From: a virus
Length of the DNA stretch: 23,207 nt
Strand: one strand, 5' to 3'
Virus record (IMG/VR): IMGVR_UViG_3300048109_000183
Location: 1 to 23,207 of that record
How positions within the stretch are numbered: position 1 is the stretch's first letter; every line of letters begins with the position of its first letter. The position numbers were made by a program, and so were the translations under genes. Positions 14,179 to 22,190 of this stretch are shown in pieces. The notes under the pieces were generated by a model. That model was not told the DNA's origin, ran no database searches, and was given only the letters and a program-made list of their open reading frames with translations.

Positions 14179-14789
14179 TAATTGGAATATGTGGACTTAT
14201 AGGTTCAGGAAAAGGAACTGTAGCAGATATTCTTGTAGAATATCATGGGTTTCAAAAGATATCATTTGCAGATAAACTCAAAGACGGTGTAGCCGCAGTA
14301 TATGGATGGGATCGTTCTATGCTTGAAGGTGATACTGATATTAGTCGTATATGGCGTGAAAAAGTTGATCCTTATTGGACTAAAGAGACTGGAAGAGAAA
14401 TTACTCCCAGACTTGTATTGCAAGAGTTCGGCACTGATTGTATGCGTAATGGATTTGATGATAGTATATGGGTCAGTCTTGTTAAGAAACAAATGATTGA
14501 TAATCCTCATTTAAAGTATGTCATACCTGATGTGCGATTTCCCAATGAAATGAATATGATTAAAGAACTTTCAGGTGAAGTCTGGCAAGTTCGCAGAGGC
14601 GACCTACCTGAATGGTGGGGAAATGCTATCTTAGATAATAATACAGATTCAGAACTTATGAAAAATTATGACATTCACCCCTCAGAATGGAAGTGGGTAG
14701 ATAGCAATAATAAGTTTGAAAATATTATTTACAATAATAGTAGTTTGGAACAACTATATAGTCAAGTTGAACAAACATTGTCTACGTAG
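14175..14789 (+). CDS. gp1: Deoxynucleoside monophosphate kinase (T4 gene 1-like)
   Basis: The 204-residue protein has an N-terminal P-loop GLIGSGKGT, an NMP-kinase-like FADKLKD segment, and the family blocks LQEFGTDCMRNGFDDSIWV and VIPDVRFPNEM, which align with LGTD...NNFD...W and VPDTRxxxEM of T4 dNMP kinase. The C-terminal NNSSLEQLYSQVEQTL parallels the T4 ending. It phosphorylates dNMPs to dNDPs with ATP, feeding phage DNA synthesis. It is a cytoplasmic nucleotide-metabolism enzyme placed, unusually, at the end of the membrane/redox cassette and just before the sheath gene. The start overlaps the stop of the upstream membrane gene. Confidence 0.88.
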   Translation: MIIGICGLIGSGKGTVADILVEYHGFQKISFADKLKDGVAAVYGWDRSMLEGDTDISRIWREKVDPYWTKETGREITPRLVLQEFGTDCMRNGFDDSIWVSLVKKQMIDNPHLKYVIPDVRFPNEMNMIKELSGEVWQVRRGDLPEWWGNAILDNNTDSELMKNYDIHPSEWKWVDSNNKFENIIYNNSSLEQLYSQVEQTLST

Positions 14790-14823
14790 TTAATTATCAA
14801 AACGCTATTTTTTCTCATTTTTG

Positions 14824-14831
14824 TATAAATA
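14824..14831 (+). promoter_or_regulatory. Late promoter TATAAATA for tail sheath
   Basis: Exact T4 late box 36 bases upstream of the gp18 ATG, with AAGGAG at 14855-14860. Confidence 0.85.
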
Positions 14832-14867
14832 GTTGTAGCAATTCTTTAATAACAAAGGAGAAACAGA

Positions 14868-17558
14868 ATGGCGACATTAGTATCCCCAGGCGTATCAGTG
14901 ATGGTGACTGACGAATCTCAGTATGCAGCAGCCACACAAGGTACACTTCCGCTATTAGTAGTAGCAACAGCGTCAAACAAAACAGACGCATCAGGTTCAG
15001 CAATTGCAGCTGGCACCAACCCAGCAAATGCAGGCGTTGCTTATCTTGTTTCTTCACAGCGTGAACTAGTCGAAACTTTCGGCGAGCCAAAATTTTATGA
15101 AGTGGGTGGTTCAGTTGTGCAAGGGGCAGAGACAAGCGAATATGGTCTTCTAGCAGCATATCAATATCTAGGTATTTCAAACAATGCTTATGTTATTCGT
15201 GCAGATGTAGATTTAGCACAACTTGAGTCATCAGCAAATGAACCAAGAGGCTATGTAGAAAACGGTACATATTGGTTAGACACAGATAATACAGATTACG
15301 GTCTGTTTGAATATACTGGAACTGGTTGGGTAAAAGCAACACCAGTAATCATCAATGATGCACCAGGCACAGGAAACGTTGAACAAGAGAACACAGCAGG
15401 TTATGCATCACCAAAGAATACATTTGGTGCAGCAGGAACATTTGCTGTAGTAACTTCAACAGACAAAATTTCATATTGGAAAAAAGTTTCAACAGATTGG
15501 ATTTTATTAGGTGATATCGGTTCACCAGATTTTCAGTTTGCAAAATTTGCTCCAACAAAACAATCAGATGGAACAACAGATTTAGTAGTAGGCGATACTT
15601 ATACACGTCTTACAGTACAAGGCGGCGGTCTAGATGTTTCTGCAAGCGTATACTCTGCTACAGCAGGTCAGTTTATAACTGTCCAAGTACCAGCATATAC
15701 AACAGATGATAACGCAAGTGCAGACTTATCATCACTTGGTGATATTTACCTAAAGACAAATGCATCACTAGGTTATTATCAACTAAAACGTCACAATGGT
15801 GCAACAGCAAACGTAATTGAAGGCGCATCAGCAGGCGGAGAAGCATTCGGTGTTATCGTTGTAGATGGTGTTACATTTACATATGGCGATGTCGCAAACC
15901 CAATTGATACTTCATCAATTGTACAAAACTTACAAGCAAGTGCAATGCTTGCATCAAAAAATATTTCAGTAGAACTAACACCAGTAGGCGGTTTAAGATT
16001 TACAAAAACAGATGGTTTATCACTGACTGTAGAATTCCCAACAAGTAATCATCAAGCATTCGGTTTCGCAACAGGTGATGCAAAAATCGCTTCTTCATGG
16101 GAAAATCTAGTATTTGAATCAAGCCCAGCACAACCAAACGGTGATATTGATGAAGGAACTCTATGGTATAATGCAGACCTAAAGATTGAATTACTAAGAG
16201 CAGAATATGTGAATGGTGTTCAACAATGGATGAAGTATGCATGGTCAGAAGACAACGCTGGTCTGGCACAAAGAGAATTGCAACTACGTTCATCAAAGCC
16301 AACAGTACGTAAAAACGGTTCAACACCATTAGTAGATGGTGATATTTGGGTTGACGGTGATGCAGCAGGTTACCCAGCAATTCATCGCTGGAGTGGTACA
16401 GAGTGGATTAAGTTAGACAATGCAGACCAATCATCAACAAACGGTGTGATTTTTGGACACTATGCATATGAAGCACCATATGATGCCGCAGGCGCAGAAA
16501 CATCACGTACAGCACATGATAAAACGCCAAACGCAGAGTTATACCCAGAAGGTATGATAATGGTGAATATGGATCATTCAACATACAATGTTAAAGCATG
16601 GGTTGACGGTACATGGGAATGGGCATCAGGTATTAATCTAGATGGCTCAGGTAAATTCGGCTCAGACGCACAACGTCATATGGTCGTAGAAGGCATGCAA
16701 GCAGCATTAGCAGGTAATGAAGGTATTCGTTCAGAAGCGACATACTTTAACTTAATTGCATCACCTGGTTATCCAGAACTAATGGATGAAATGATGGGTC
16801 TTAATAAAGACAAAAAAGAAATCGCATTTGTCATTGGTGATACACCAATGAAACTTAAAAGTGATACAACATCAATTAAATCATGGGCAGACGATAACAT
16901 TCCAGCAGATGCATATGCAGGCGTCTATTATCCACATGGTCTATCAACAGACTTGTCAGGTAATGATGTAGTAATCCCAGCATCAGCAATTGCGCTACGC
17001 ACTATTGCATTCTCAGATCAAGTGTCATTCCCATGGTTCGCACCGGCAGGTCTAACACGTGGTGTAGTAACAAACGCATCAGCAGTTGGCTATGTAAATG
17101 CAGAAAATGAATTCGTAAGAGTTCGTCTATCAGAAGGACAACGTGACGTTCTATATATGAACAGAATGAACCCAATTGCAGATATGCCGGGTACAGGTCT
17201 AGTAGTGTATGGTCAGAAGACACTACAATCATTCGCATCAGCAATGGATCGCATTAACGTAGCACGTCTAGTGAACTACATGCGCTTCAATCTTGATCAG
17301 CTATCACGTGGTTTCTTATTCGAACAGAATGATAAAATCACACGTGACAATGTTCGTGATGCAGTAGAACGTTTCTGTGGAGAACTAGTAACTACACGTG
17401 GTCTATATGACTTCTTAGTAGTGTGTGATGAATCTAATAACACACCAGCACGTATTGATAGAAACGAATTATGGGTAGATATTGCTATTCAACCAGTTAA
17501 ATCAGTTGAATTCATCTACATCCCACTACGTATTAGAAATACAGGCGAAGAACTATAA
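14868..17558 (+). CDS. gp18: Tail sheath protein gp18, enlarged
   Basis: The N-terminus (LVSPGVSVMVTDESQYAAAT) and the C-terminal 260 residues (WFAPAGLTRGVV, DVLYMNRMNPIADMPGTG, LVNYMRFNLDQLSRGFLFEQND, VDIAIQPVKSVEFIYIPLRI) are diagnostic of contractile tail sheath. It polymerises around the gp19 tube and contracts to drive it into the host. At 896 residues it is well above T4 gp18 (659). The surplus sits in the middle, roughly residues 130-590, and contains at least four aromatic beads (YWLDTDNTDYGLFEYTGTGW; GTLWYNADLKIE...QQWMKYAW; GDIWVDGDAAGYPAIHRWSG; MIMVNMDHSTYNVKAWVDG) that look like outward-facing decoration. It has its own late promoter and terminator and strongly A-ending codon use. 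Confidence 0.95.
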   Translation: MATLVSPGVSVMVTDESQYAAATQGTLPLLVVATASNKTDASGSAIAAGTNPANAGVAYLVSSQRELVETFGEPKFYEVGGSVVQGAETSEYGLLAAYQYLGISNNAYVIRADVDLAQLESSANEPRGYVENGTYWLDTDNTDYGLFEYTGTGWVKATPVIINDAPGTGNVEQENTAGYASPKNTFGAAGTFAVVTSTDKISYWKKVSTDWILLGDIGSPDFQFAKFAPTKQSDGTTDLVVGDTYTRLTVQGGGLDVSASVYSATAGQFITVQVPAYTTDDNASADLSSLGDIYLKTNASLGYYQLKRHNGATANVIEGASAGGEAFGVIVVDGVTFTYGDVANPIDTSSIVQNLQASAMLASKNISVELTPVGGLRFTKTDGLSLTVEFPTSNHQAFGFATGDAKIASSWENLVFESSPAQPNGDIDEGTLWYNADLKIELLRAEYVNGVQQWMKYAWSEDNAGLAQRELQLRSSKPTVRKNGSTPLVDGDIWVDGDAAGYPAIHRWSGTEWIKLDNADQSSTNGVIFGHYAYEAPYDAAGAETSRTAHDKTPNAELYPEGMIMVNMDHSTYNVKAWVDGTWEWASGINLDGSGKFGSDAQRHMVVEGMQAALAGNEGIRSEATYFNLIASPGYPELMDEMMGLNKDKKEIAFVIGDTPMKLKSDTTSIKSWADDNIPADAYAGVYYPHGLSTDLSGNDVVIPASAIALRTIAFSDQVSFPWFAPAGLTRGVVTNASAVGYVNAENEFVRVRLSEGQRDVLYMNRMNPIADMPGTGLVVYGQKTLQSFASAMDRINVARLVNYMRFNLDQLSRGFLFEQNDKITRDNVRDAVERFCGELVTTRGLYDFLVVCDESNNTPARIDRNELWVDIAIQPVKSVEFIYIPLRIRNTGEEL

Positions 17559-17580
17559 TAGTTCTTACATAAACTTAAAT

Positions 17581-17607
17581 AAAAACCCTGCTTCGGCGGG
17601 GTTTTTT
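17581..17607 (+). terminator. Intrinsic terminator after gp18, UUCG loop
   Basis: ACCCTGC and GCGGGGT pair (one G-T) around a TTCG tetraloop; A and T tracts extend the stem and give six T residues at 17602-17607. It isolates the abundant sheath transcript from the tube gene. Confidence 0.93.
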
Positions 17608-17637
17608 ATTAACTACAACTTTAATATTTTAGTTATT

Positions 17638-17647
17638 TGATAAATAC
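17638..17647 (+). promoter_or_regulatory. Late promoter TGATAAATAC for tail tube
   Basis: NATAAATAC box 53 bases upstream of the gp19 ATG; AGGAG at 17688-17692 is the ribosome binding site. Confidence 0.82.
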
Positions 17648-17666
17648 TTGCATGACTATAAACAAT

Positions 17667-17680
17667 TAGTTTGCAAACTA
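17667..17680. repeat. 14-bp perfect palindrome in the gp19 leader
   Basis: TAGTTTGCAAACTA is its own reverse complement. It lies between the late promoter and the ribosome binding site. It could form a small hairpin in the RNA leader (5-bp stem, TGCA loop) or be a protein binding site. Confidence 0.5.
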
Positions 17681-17699
17681 TATTATTAGGAGACATAAC

Positions 17700-18302
17700 A
17701 TGGCAAGAACATTAAGCAATTTCGGTGTGCCACTAGATACAGCGGGCACGGGTACTGGTATTCTACAGCCTAAACTAAACTATCGTTTCCGTGTTATCGT
17801 AACTGGTTTTGGCGGTATTACAGCCCAGACTGGCCCACAAGAATTTACACGGCAGGTGATGAATGTAACTCGACCAAAAGTTACACACGAATCAATCCCA
17901 GTAGATTCATACAACTCACGTATGTATATGATGGGTAAACACACATGGGAACCAATTACAATCACGTTACGTGATGACATTTCGAACAGACTAACAAAAC
18001 TTGTTGGTTCGCAATTACAAACACAATTGGATCACAGATCACAATTGGGTCCACAAGCAGGTTCTGATTACAAATTCTCAACTCTTATTGAGATTCTAAA
18101 CGGCAATGACGGCGCAGCAATTGAACAGTGGCAACTAGAAGGTTGTTTCGTACAGAACGCAGATTACTCACAGTCTGATTACGCAGTTTCAGATCCAGTA
18201 ACTATTGCACTAACATTGCAGTATGATAACGCAACATTCAATGATGAAACGATTATGCCAAGTATTGGCCAGCGTAATAACGCAAATAGTGGTCTAGGTT
18301 AA
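17700..18302 (+). CDS. gp19: Tail tube protein gp19
   Basis: The 200-residue protein has the tube family pattern: NYRFRVIVTGFGG, FTRQVMNVTRPKVTHESIPVD, SYNSRMYMMGKHTWEPITITLRDD, then LEGCFVQNADYSQSDYAVSDP and VTIALTLQYDNATF. It forms the inner tube of the contractile tail, stacked as hexamers on the baseplate and surrounded by gp18. It is slightly longer than T4 gp19 (163 residues). It starts at an ATG behind AGGAG with its own late promoter, and is followed after 16 bases by a second protein of the same fold. No unusual codon change relative to gp18 was noticed. Confidence 0.93.
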   Translation: MARTLSNFGVPLDTAGTGTGILQPKLNYRFRVIVTGFGGITAQTGPQEFTRQVMNVTRPKVTHESIPVDSYNSRMYMMGKHTWEPITITLRDDISNRLTKLVGSQLQTQLDHRSQLGPQAGSDYKFSTLIEILNGNDGAAIEQWQLEGCFVQNADYSQSDYAVSDPVTIALTLQYDNATFNDETIMPSIGQRNNANSGLG

Positions 18303-18318
18303 TAAGAGGTAATTTATA

Positions 18319-20199
18319 ATGGCGGCACGTATCTTAGCGGATAGCAAAGGTGCTAGTAAAAGATTTGGTTTCGGTGTAGGAAATAAGAACCCAATCAAAA
18401 CTGCACCGAAGCTAACTGAGCAGTGGTTTATAGAATTTATTGATACAAACGATAAATTAAAAGATATATCTGCACAAGCACAAAGCGTGTCGCCAATTAC
18501 TATTCAAACAACCACGCAACCAATCGATAGATATGGGAAGCGTGAATATATTCCAACAAGAGTAGATTTTCCAGAAGTAACTGTCACATTGTATGATACA
18601 ATTGACGGTAAAACTATGACCTTTGCAGAAGATATATATGCACAATTCTTTAAGAATGCAGGACTATCAATAGGATCAGGAACATCTACTATTGAAGATA
18701 TTAATTCAGGTAGACATGTACCATTATCAGTGAAGACTGAATCTCATAAGAACTTTGATAGAGTAACAATATATCATTTCTTTGGTTCATTTGCAGATGG
18801 TGGCAGTGGTACAATACAACGCATTGTTTTAGTAAATCCTATCGTGACAAGTATTACATTTTCTGAAAGTGATTATACAGGCGGCTCTTTACGAACCATT
18901 TCAATTACACTACAACCAGAAAATATTATCTTTGGCACACCTGAAAAAGATGTAGCTAATCCCAGATGGATTCAAGACGGTGAACCTACATCAAAAGATT
19001 CATTAAGTGTAGATAACTCACAAACGCAACAACAAAAAAATAGAAACGACTTGGGATCAACAGAGATCCCTACTCCTAGCGTATTCGAAGGGTCTACAAA
19101 TACAGAAACGTTAAATGTAGGAACGATTGTCGGAACTTCTGATAATGAGCGTTTTACTACTAGACGAAAACTTTCAGATGAAGAAAAAACAAATGTACGT
19201 GAACTACAGCGTTCAAAAAGAGCATTAGATGCAGTTAATAATGATCCTAACTCGACAGAAGCAGAAAAACAAGCCGCATTAGAGCGTTGGCAAGAAGCAA
19301 AGCGTAACTCGCCTATTGTTAGTACTAATCCAAGTACTACTGACCTACCAGTTCCTGGACCAGTTGATACTTCTAAAGATTTATCATTAGATGGTCAAAA
19401 ACTTGCCGCACGTGAGATACGTGACAATGCAACAGGAGCTGAAACTAGCCCAGAATCTGATACTCCACAAGGAGATTCAAGATCATATAATGAAAGTTAT
19501 TCTGGTGTAAACATCGGCGGTGAGCCGTATATACCGGGCAAGCCAATGTCAGATGTCCAAATTGCAGCAACAAGTGCTAAAATTGCAATCGGAAATGAAT
19601 TATCTGAACAAGAATTGAGAGATTATAATTCTGGTCGTGAGAGACAACAAAGAGCGGCTGCGGCACAAAGTGATTTAGAAAATCCAAGTACTAACGGCAG
19701 AATGACAGAAGAAGAACGTATTGAAGCAGAAAGACAGGCATCACAAAATAATATCAGTAATTTGAAAAAACAAACAAACAAGCCACAAGAACCAGAAATA
19801 CCTTCTGAGGATGAAATTTCAAGAAATACAACCTATAGGGAATGGGCTGCTCATCTGAAAGAAAATTTACCTAATAGAGAATTTAGAGTAGATAAATGGA
19901 TGCCGGACTCAGACGGTTTACTTGGGCGTCCTATTACGAGCATTACGTTATCGGAAAGTGATCCAGACTGGCAAGATTATATAAGTAAATATAGTGATGA
20001 AATAGGGGATAATTTGTCAGGATCAGAAAAGATAGCATGGCTTTCTGACCGAAATCAAGCACAGTCCAAGTTAAAAAATGATATGGTATATGGCATCGTG
20101 GATTCGCTAACCGGTAATCCTACATATCAAGAGATACATATTAATATATATTCTCCGTTGGGAGAAGTTTTACATACTGGTACTGTTGGGATAATGTAA
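18319..20199 (+). CDS. Tube-fold protein with long C-terminal extension
   Basis: The 626-residue protein has an N-terminal tube-like domain of about 210 residues: LTEQWFIEFIDTND, then RYGKREYIPTRVDFPEVTVTLYDT, FFGSFADGG and NPIVTSITFSESDYTGGSLRTISITLQPE parallel the order of elements in gp19 (RFRVIV, HTWEPITITLRD, LEGCFVQNADYSQSDYA, TIALTLQYDN). T4 uses tube-fold proteins gp54 and gp48 as the baseplate-to-tube adaptor, so that role is possible. Residues about 215-500 are polar and low in hydrophobics, with a helical stretch (LSDEEKTNVRELQRSKRALDA), and look flexible. The last 120 residues (YREWAAHLKENLPNREF to HTGTVGIM) seem to be a separate folded domain of unknown type. It follows gp19 closely and likely shares its late transcript. 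Confidence 0.72.
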   Translation: MAARILADSKGASKRFGFGVGNKNPIKTAPKLTEQWFIEFIDTNDKLKDISAQAQSVSPITIQTTTQPIDRYGKREYIPTRVDFPEVTVTLYDTIDGKTMTFAEDIYAQFFKNAGLSIGSGTSTIEDINSGRHVPLSVKTESHKNFDRVTIYHFFGSFADGGSGTIQRIVLVNPIVTSITFSESDYTGGSLRTISITLQPENIIFGTPEKDVANPRWIQDGEPTSKDSLSVDNSQTQQQKNRNDLGSTEIPTPSVFEGSTNTETLNVGTIVGTSDNERFTTRRKLSDEEKTNVRELQRSKRALDAVNNDPNSTEAEKQAALERWQEAKRNSPIVSTNPSTTDLPVPGPVDTSKDLSLDGQKLAAREIRDNATGAETSPESDTPQGDSRSYNESYSGVNIGGEPYIPGKPMSDVQIAATSAKIAIGNELSEQELRDYNSGRERQQRAAAAQSDLENPSTNGRMTEEERIEAERQASQNNISNLKKQTNKPQEPEIPSEDEISRNTTYREWAAHLKENLPNREFRVDKWMPDSDGLLGRPITSITLSESDPDWQDYISKYSDEIGDNLSGSEKIAWLSDRNQAQSKLKNDMVYGIVDSLTGNPTYQEIHINIYSPLGEVLHTGTVGIM

Positions 20200-20211
20200 G
20201 AGATAAATGAT

Positions 20212-20472
20212 ATGAATATAGATGTTGTAGTAGCGAAATTAATAAAACGTGGTATGGTAGAGAGTAACGCAAAGAGATTTGCCGCTAAATTATTGGAAGA
20301 AGCCAACATATATGGAGTTGACTTATCAGTGTTATTTGAAGACATACAAAATGCTTCATTATCACAGCTCGGAGATTTTTTATCTAATAATATAGGTGTA
20401 AAGGGATTTATTACTGGGAAAGCACCTAGAAAATCATCAAGTGATATTGTGTCAAGAACAATAATTAAATGA
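20212..20472 (+). CDS. Small helical hypothetical protein (86 aa)
   Basis: The protein is mostly helix: VVAKLIKRGMVESNAKRFAAKLLEEAN, then VDLSVLFEDIQNASLSQLGDFLS, and a basic tail (KAPRKSSSD). It shows no membrane segment or known motif. Only a weak ribosome binding site precedes the ATG, but the stop overlaps the start of gp4 (ATGA) and the gene lies in a structural operon, so it is likely real and may be a minor virion or assembly component. Confidence 0.68.
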   Translation: MNIDVVVAKLIKRGMVESNAKRFAAKLLEEANIYGVDLSVLFEDIQNASLSQLGDFLSNNIGVKGFITGKAPRKSSSDIVSRTIIK

Positions 20473-20927
20473 GTAAATATCATCAGGGCAGATATAAAGT
20501 CCAAAACAAACAAAAGTATGCAGGTGCGGGAGAACCAACGTTTAGAAGTAGTTGGGAACTCACCTTTATGCAGTTTTGTGATAATAATCCTAACGTAGTT
20601 GCATGGGCTAGTGAACCTGTAAAGATCAACTATATGCATCCGTTAAAAGGTAAGCTAACTGTTTATGTTCCTGACTTCATTATTACATATATTGACGCAA
20701 AAGGAAATAAACTAGCAGAAGTTATAGAGATTAAACCATCTTCACAGTCGAGGCCTGAGTTAGCACGTAAGAGAGGTGAAGCACAGCAAGTAGTTGTTAA
20801 CTATGCAAAATGGGAAGCAGCAACTAAATGGGCGAAAAAGAGAGGTATGCGTTTTAGAGTATTGAATGAAGGAGATATCTATCAGAATACTAAGAAACCT
20901 AAACCTAAGAAACCCCGTAAACGATGA
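20469..20927 (+). CDS. gp4: Head completion protein gp4 (TnsA/endonuclease-like)
   Basis: The 152-residue protein matches T4 gp4: KVQNKQKYAGAGEPTFRSSWELTFMQFCDNNPNVVAWASEPVKI, then VYVPDFIITY, and EVIEIKPSSQSRPE. These contain the PD-(D/E)xK pattern PDF...EIK seen in TnsA-like nucleases (S28-W-E as a possible first acidic site). In T4, gp4 (with gp50/65 history) is needed to finish heads before tails attach and probably trims the DNA end. The C-terminus is strongly basic (KKPKPKKPRKR). It is coupled by ATGA on both sides, to the 86-aa gene upstream and the sulfotransferase-like gene downstream. Confidence 0.9.
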   Translation: MSKYHQGRYKVQNKQKYAGAGEPTFRSSWELTFMQFCDNNPNVVAWASEPVKINYMHPLKGKLTVYVPDFIITYIDAKGNKLAEVIEIKPSSQSRPELARKRGEAQQVVVNYAKWEAATKWAKKRGMRFRVLNEGDIYQNTKKPKPKKPRKR

Positions 20928-21646
20928 AACTCAATAATATTAAAAGAATTGTAGAAAAGAATACATTAGTGTTAATGTATGAACCAGGTGCAGGCGGCGA
21001 TTTTCTAACTGCATTATTAAGTATTGATCCAAAAATAAATGGTACTAACGCTGAAATAGATTTTTTCTCAAATGGCAGAATTAAAGCTACAAAAACTAAA
21101 GCATCAGTGTATGTAAATAAAACAGTAAATGATTATGAGTTTTATGATAACGAAAGTTATTTTGAAAAGTTAAAAACTCAACTTGTGACTGATTTATTTT
21201 CTGATTTAGTTACTAGTAAGAGTAAATTTATATCCAAGATACATCCTTACTTCAATGACATTGTTAATTTAGAAAGATTACAGGATTGCATACAAAAAAA
21301 TTACAAAAGCAGTTCTAAAATAATGCTTGTACGTGACAGAGACATTGCAATGAGTAATCATATATACAAGAATGAAATATTAGAGGGCGAAATATATTAT
21401 AGTGAACAATGGTATGAAATGTACAACACATTAAGAGCTAAACACGCAGACATACATACTATCCGCTTTGAAGATTTAATTAGACGACCATTATACACTC
21501 TAAAAAAGATATATACTATTATGGGTTATTCAGAAAGTGAAATTGAACACAATTTTAGTATAAATGAAGAACGTTTAAAGGATATATATGTCACATATAT
21601 AAAAAATCAGAATAACATAGAGCCTGTAGAAAGGTATTGGAAATGA
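20924..21646 (+). CDS. Sulfotransferase-like enzyme
   Basis: The 240-residue protein shows a sulfotransferase layout. A P-loop-like phosphosulfate loop EPGAGGDFL lies after a strand (LVLMY) near residues 16-26. A 3'-phosphate site VRDRDIAMSNH follows in mid-protein. The end has the typical IHTIRFEDLIRRPLYTLKKIYTIMGY, where sulfotransferases read L..RYEDL..P...L..I..FLG. Such enzymes move sulfate from PAPS to a hydroxyl or amine on sugars, lipids or small molecules. The substrate is not predictable; a virion glycan or host surface polymer is possible. The position, coupled by ATGA between gp4 and gp16, is striking for a metabolic enzyme. A loss of activity cannot be excluded because the loops are divergent. 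Confidence 0.6.
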   Translation: MKLNNIKRIVEKNTLVLMYEPGAGGDFLTALLSIDPKINGTNAEIDFFSNGRIKATKTKASVYVNKTVNDYEFYDNESYFEKLKTQLVTDLFSDLVTSKSKFISKIHPYFNDIVNLERLQDCIQKNYKSSSKIMLVRDRDIAMSNHIYKNEILEGEIYYSEQWYEMYNTLRAKHADIHTIRFEDLIRRPLYTLKKIYTIMGYSESEIEHNFSINEERLKDIYVTYIKNQNNIEPVERYWK

Positions 21647-22164
21647 CAAAGAAATTAGAAGAAACATTTAACATAAATCCGTTAGAGGAAGAAGAAGAAG
21701 CTAAAGAAACTCCTACAATTGAAGAAAGCAGAGACTTGACTGAAATACTATCAAGTGAACTTGCTAATACAGATAAGATTGACGCTTCACTGCCAATGGT
21801 TCAAGGATTGAATGATCATGACAAAGACATGGACGACATTCATCAGAAAGCAATTAACACATTTGAAGAACTAATCAGTCTGGGTATGAATGTTGAAGTA
21901 CATGCTGGTGCAAAGTTAATGGAAACAGCAAATCAAATGCTAAAGACTGCAATGGAAGCTAAAGATAGTAAAGTAGATAGAAAGCTAAAGATGTTAAATC
22001 TACAATTGAATAAAGCTAAATTAGACCTAGCAGTTGAAAAAGAAGAAAAGAAAAATAAAACAGAAGATGATTTTGAAACTGAAGGATCAGTGGTTATGGA
22101 TCGTAATGATTTACTCAAACGCCTTGCCGCCGCCCAGCAAAAAATTGATGATTCTGATAAATAA
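21643..22164 (+). CDS. gp16: Terminase small subunit gp16
   Basis: The ATG at 21643 overlaps the previous stop (ATGA) and is preferred to the in-frame TTG two codons upstream. The 173-residue protein has an acidic N-terminus (NPLEEEEEAKET), a central helical hairpin (QKAINTFEELISLGMNVEVHAG, AKLMETANQMLKTAMEAKDSKVDRKL) that corresponds to the oligomerising core of T4 gp16, and a C-terminal helix (DRNDLLKRLAAAQQKI). The length matches T4 gp16 (164). It recognises DNA and regulates the gp17 motor during packaging. The large subunit gp17 is not the next gene, which differs from T4. Part of its stop codon belongs to a late promoter for the next gene. Confidence 0.82.
   Translation: MTKKLEETFNINPLEEEEEAKETPTIEESRDLTEILSSELANTDKIDASLPMVQGLNDHDKDMDDIHQKAINTFEELISLGMNVEVHAGAKLMETANQMLKTAMEAKDSKVDRKLKMLNLQLNKAKLDLAVEKEEKKNKTEDDFETEGSVVMDRNDLLKRLAAAQQKIDDSDK
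22155..22163 (+). promoter_or_regulatory. Late promoter TGATAAATA overlapping the gp16 stop
   Basis: The box covers the end of gp16 (stop TAA at 22162-22164) and lies 27 bases before the ATG of the next gene, which has TTGGAG as ribosome binding site. Confidence 0.68.
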
Positions 22165-22190
22165 GAATAGATATTAATTGGAGCGCACCA

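Noticed and set aside
15352-17244. Several minus-strand ORFs of 80-126 codons within the sheath gene
   Set aside because: They are Leu/His-rich antisense shadows without RBS, promoter or recognisable domains.
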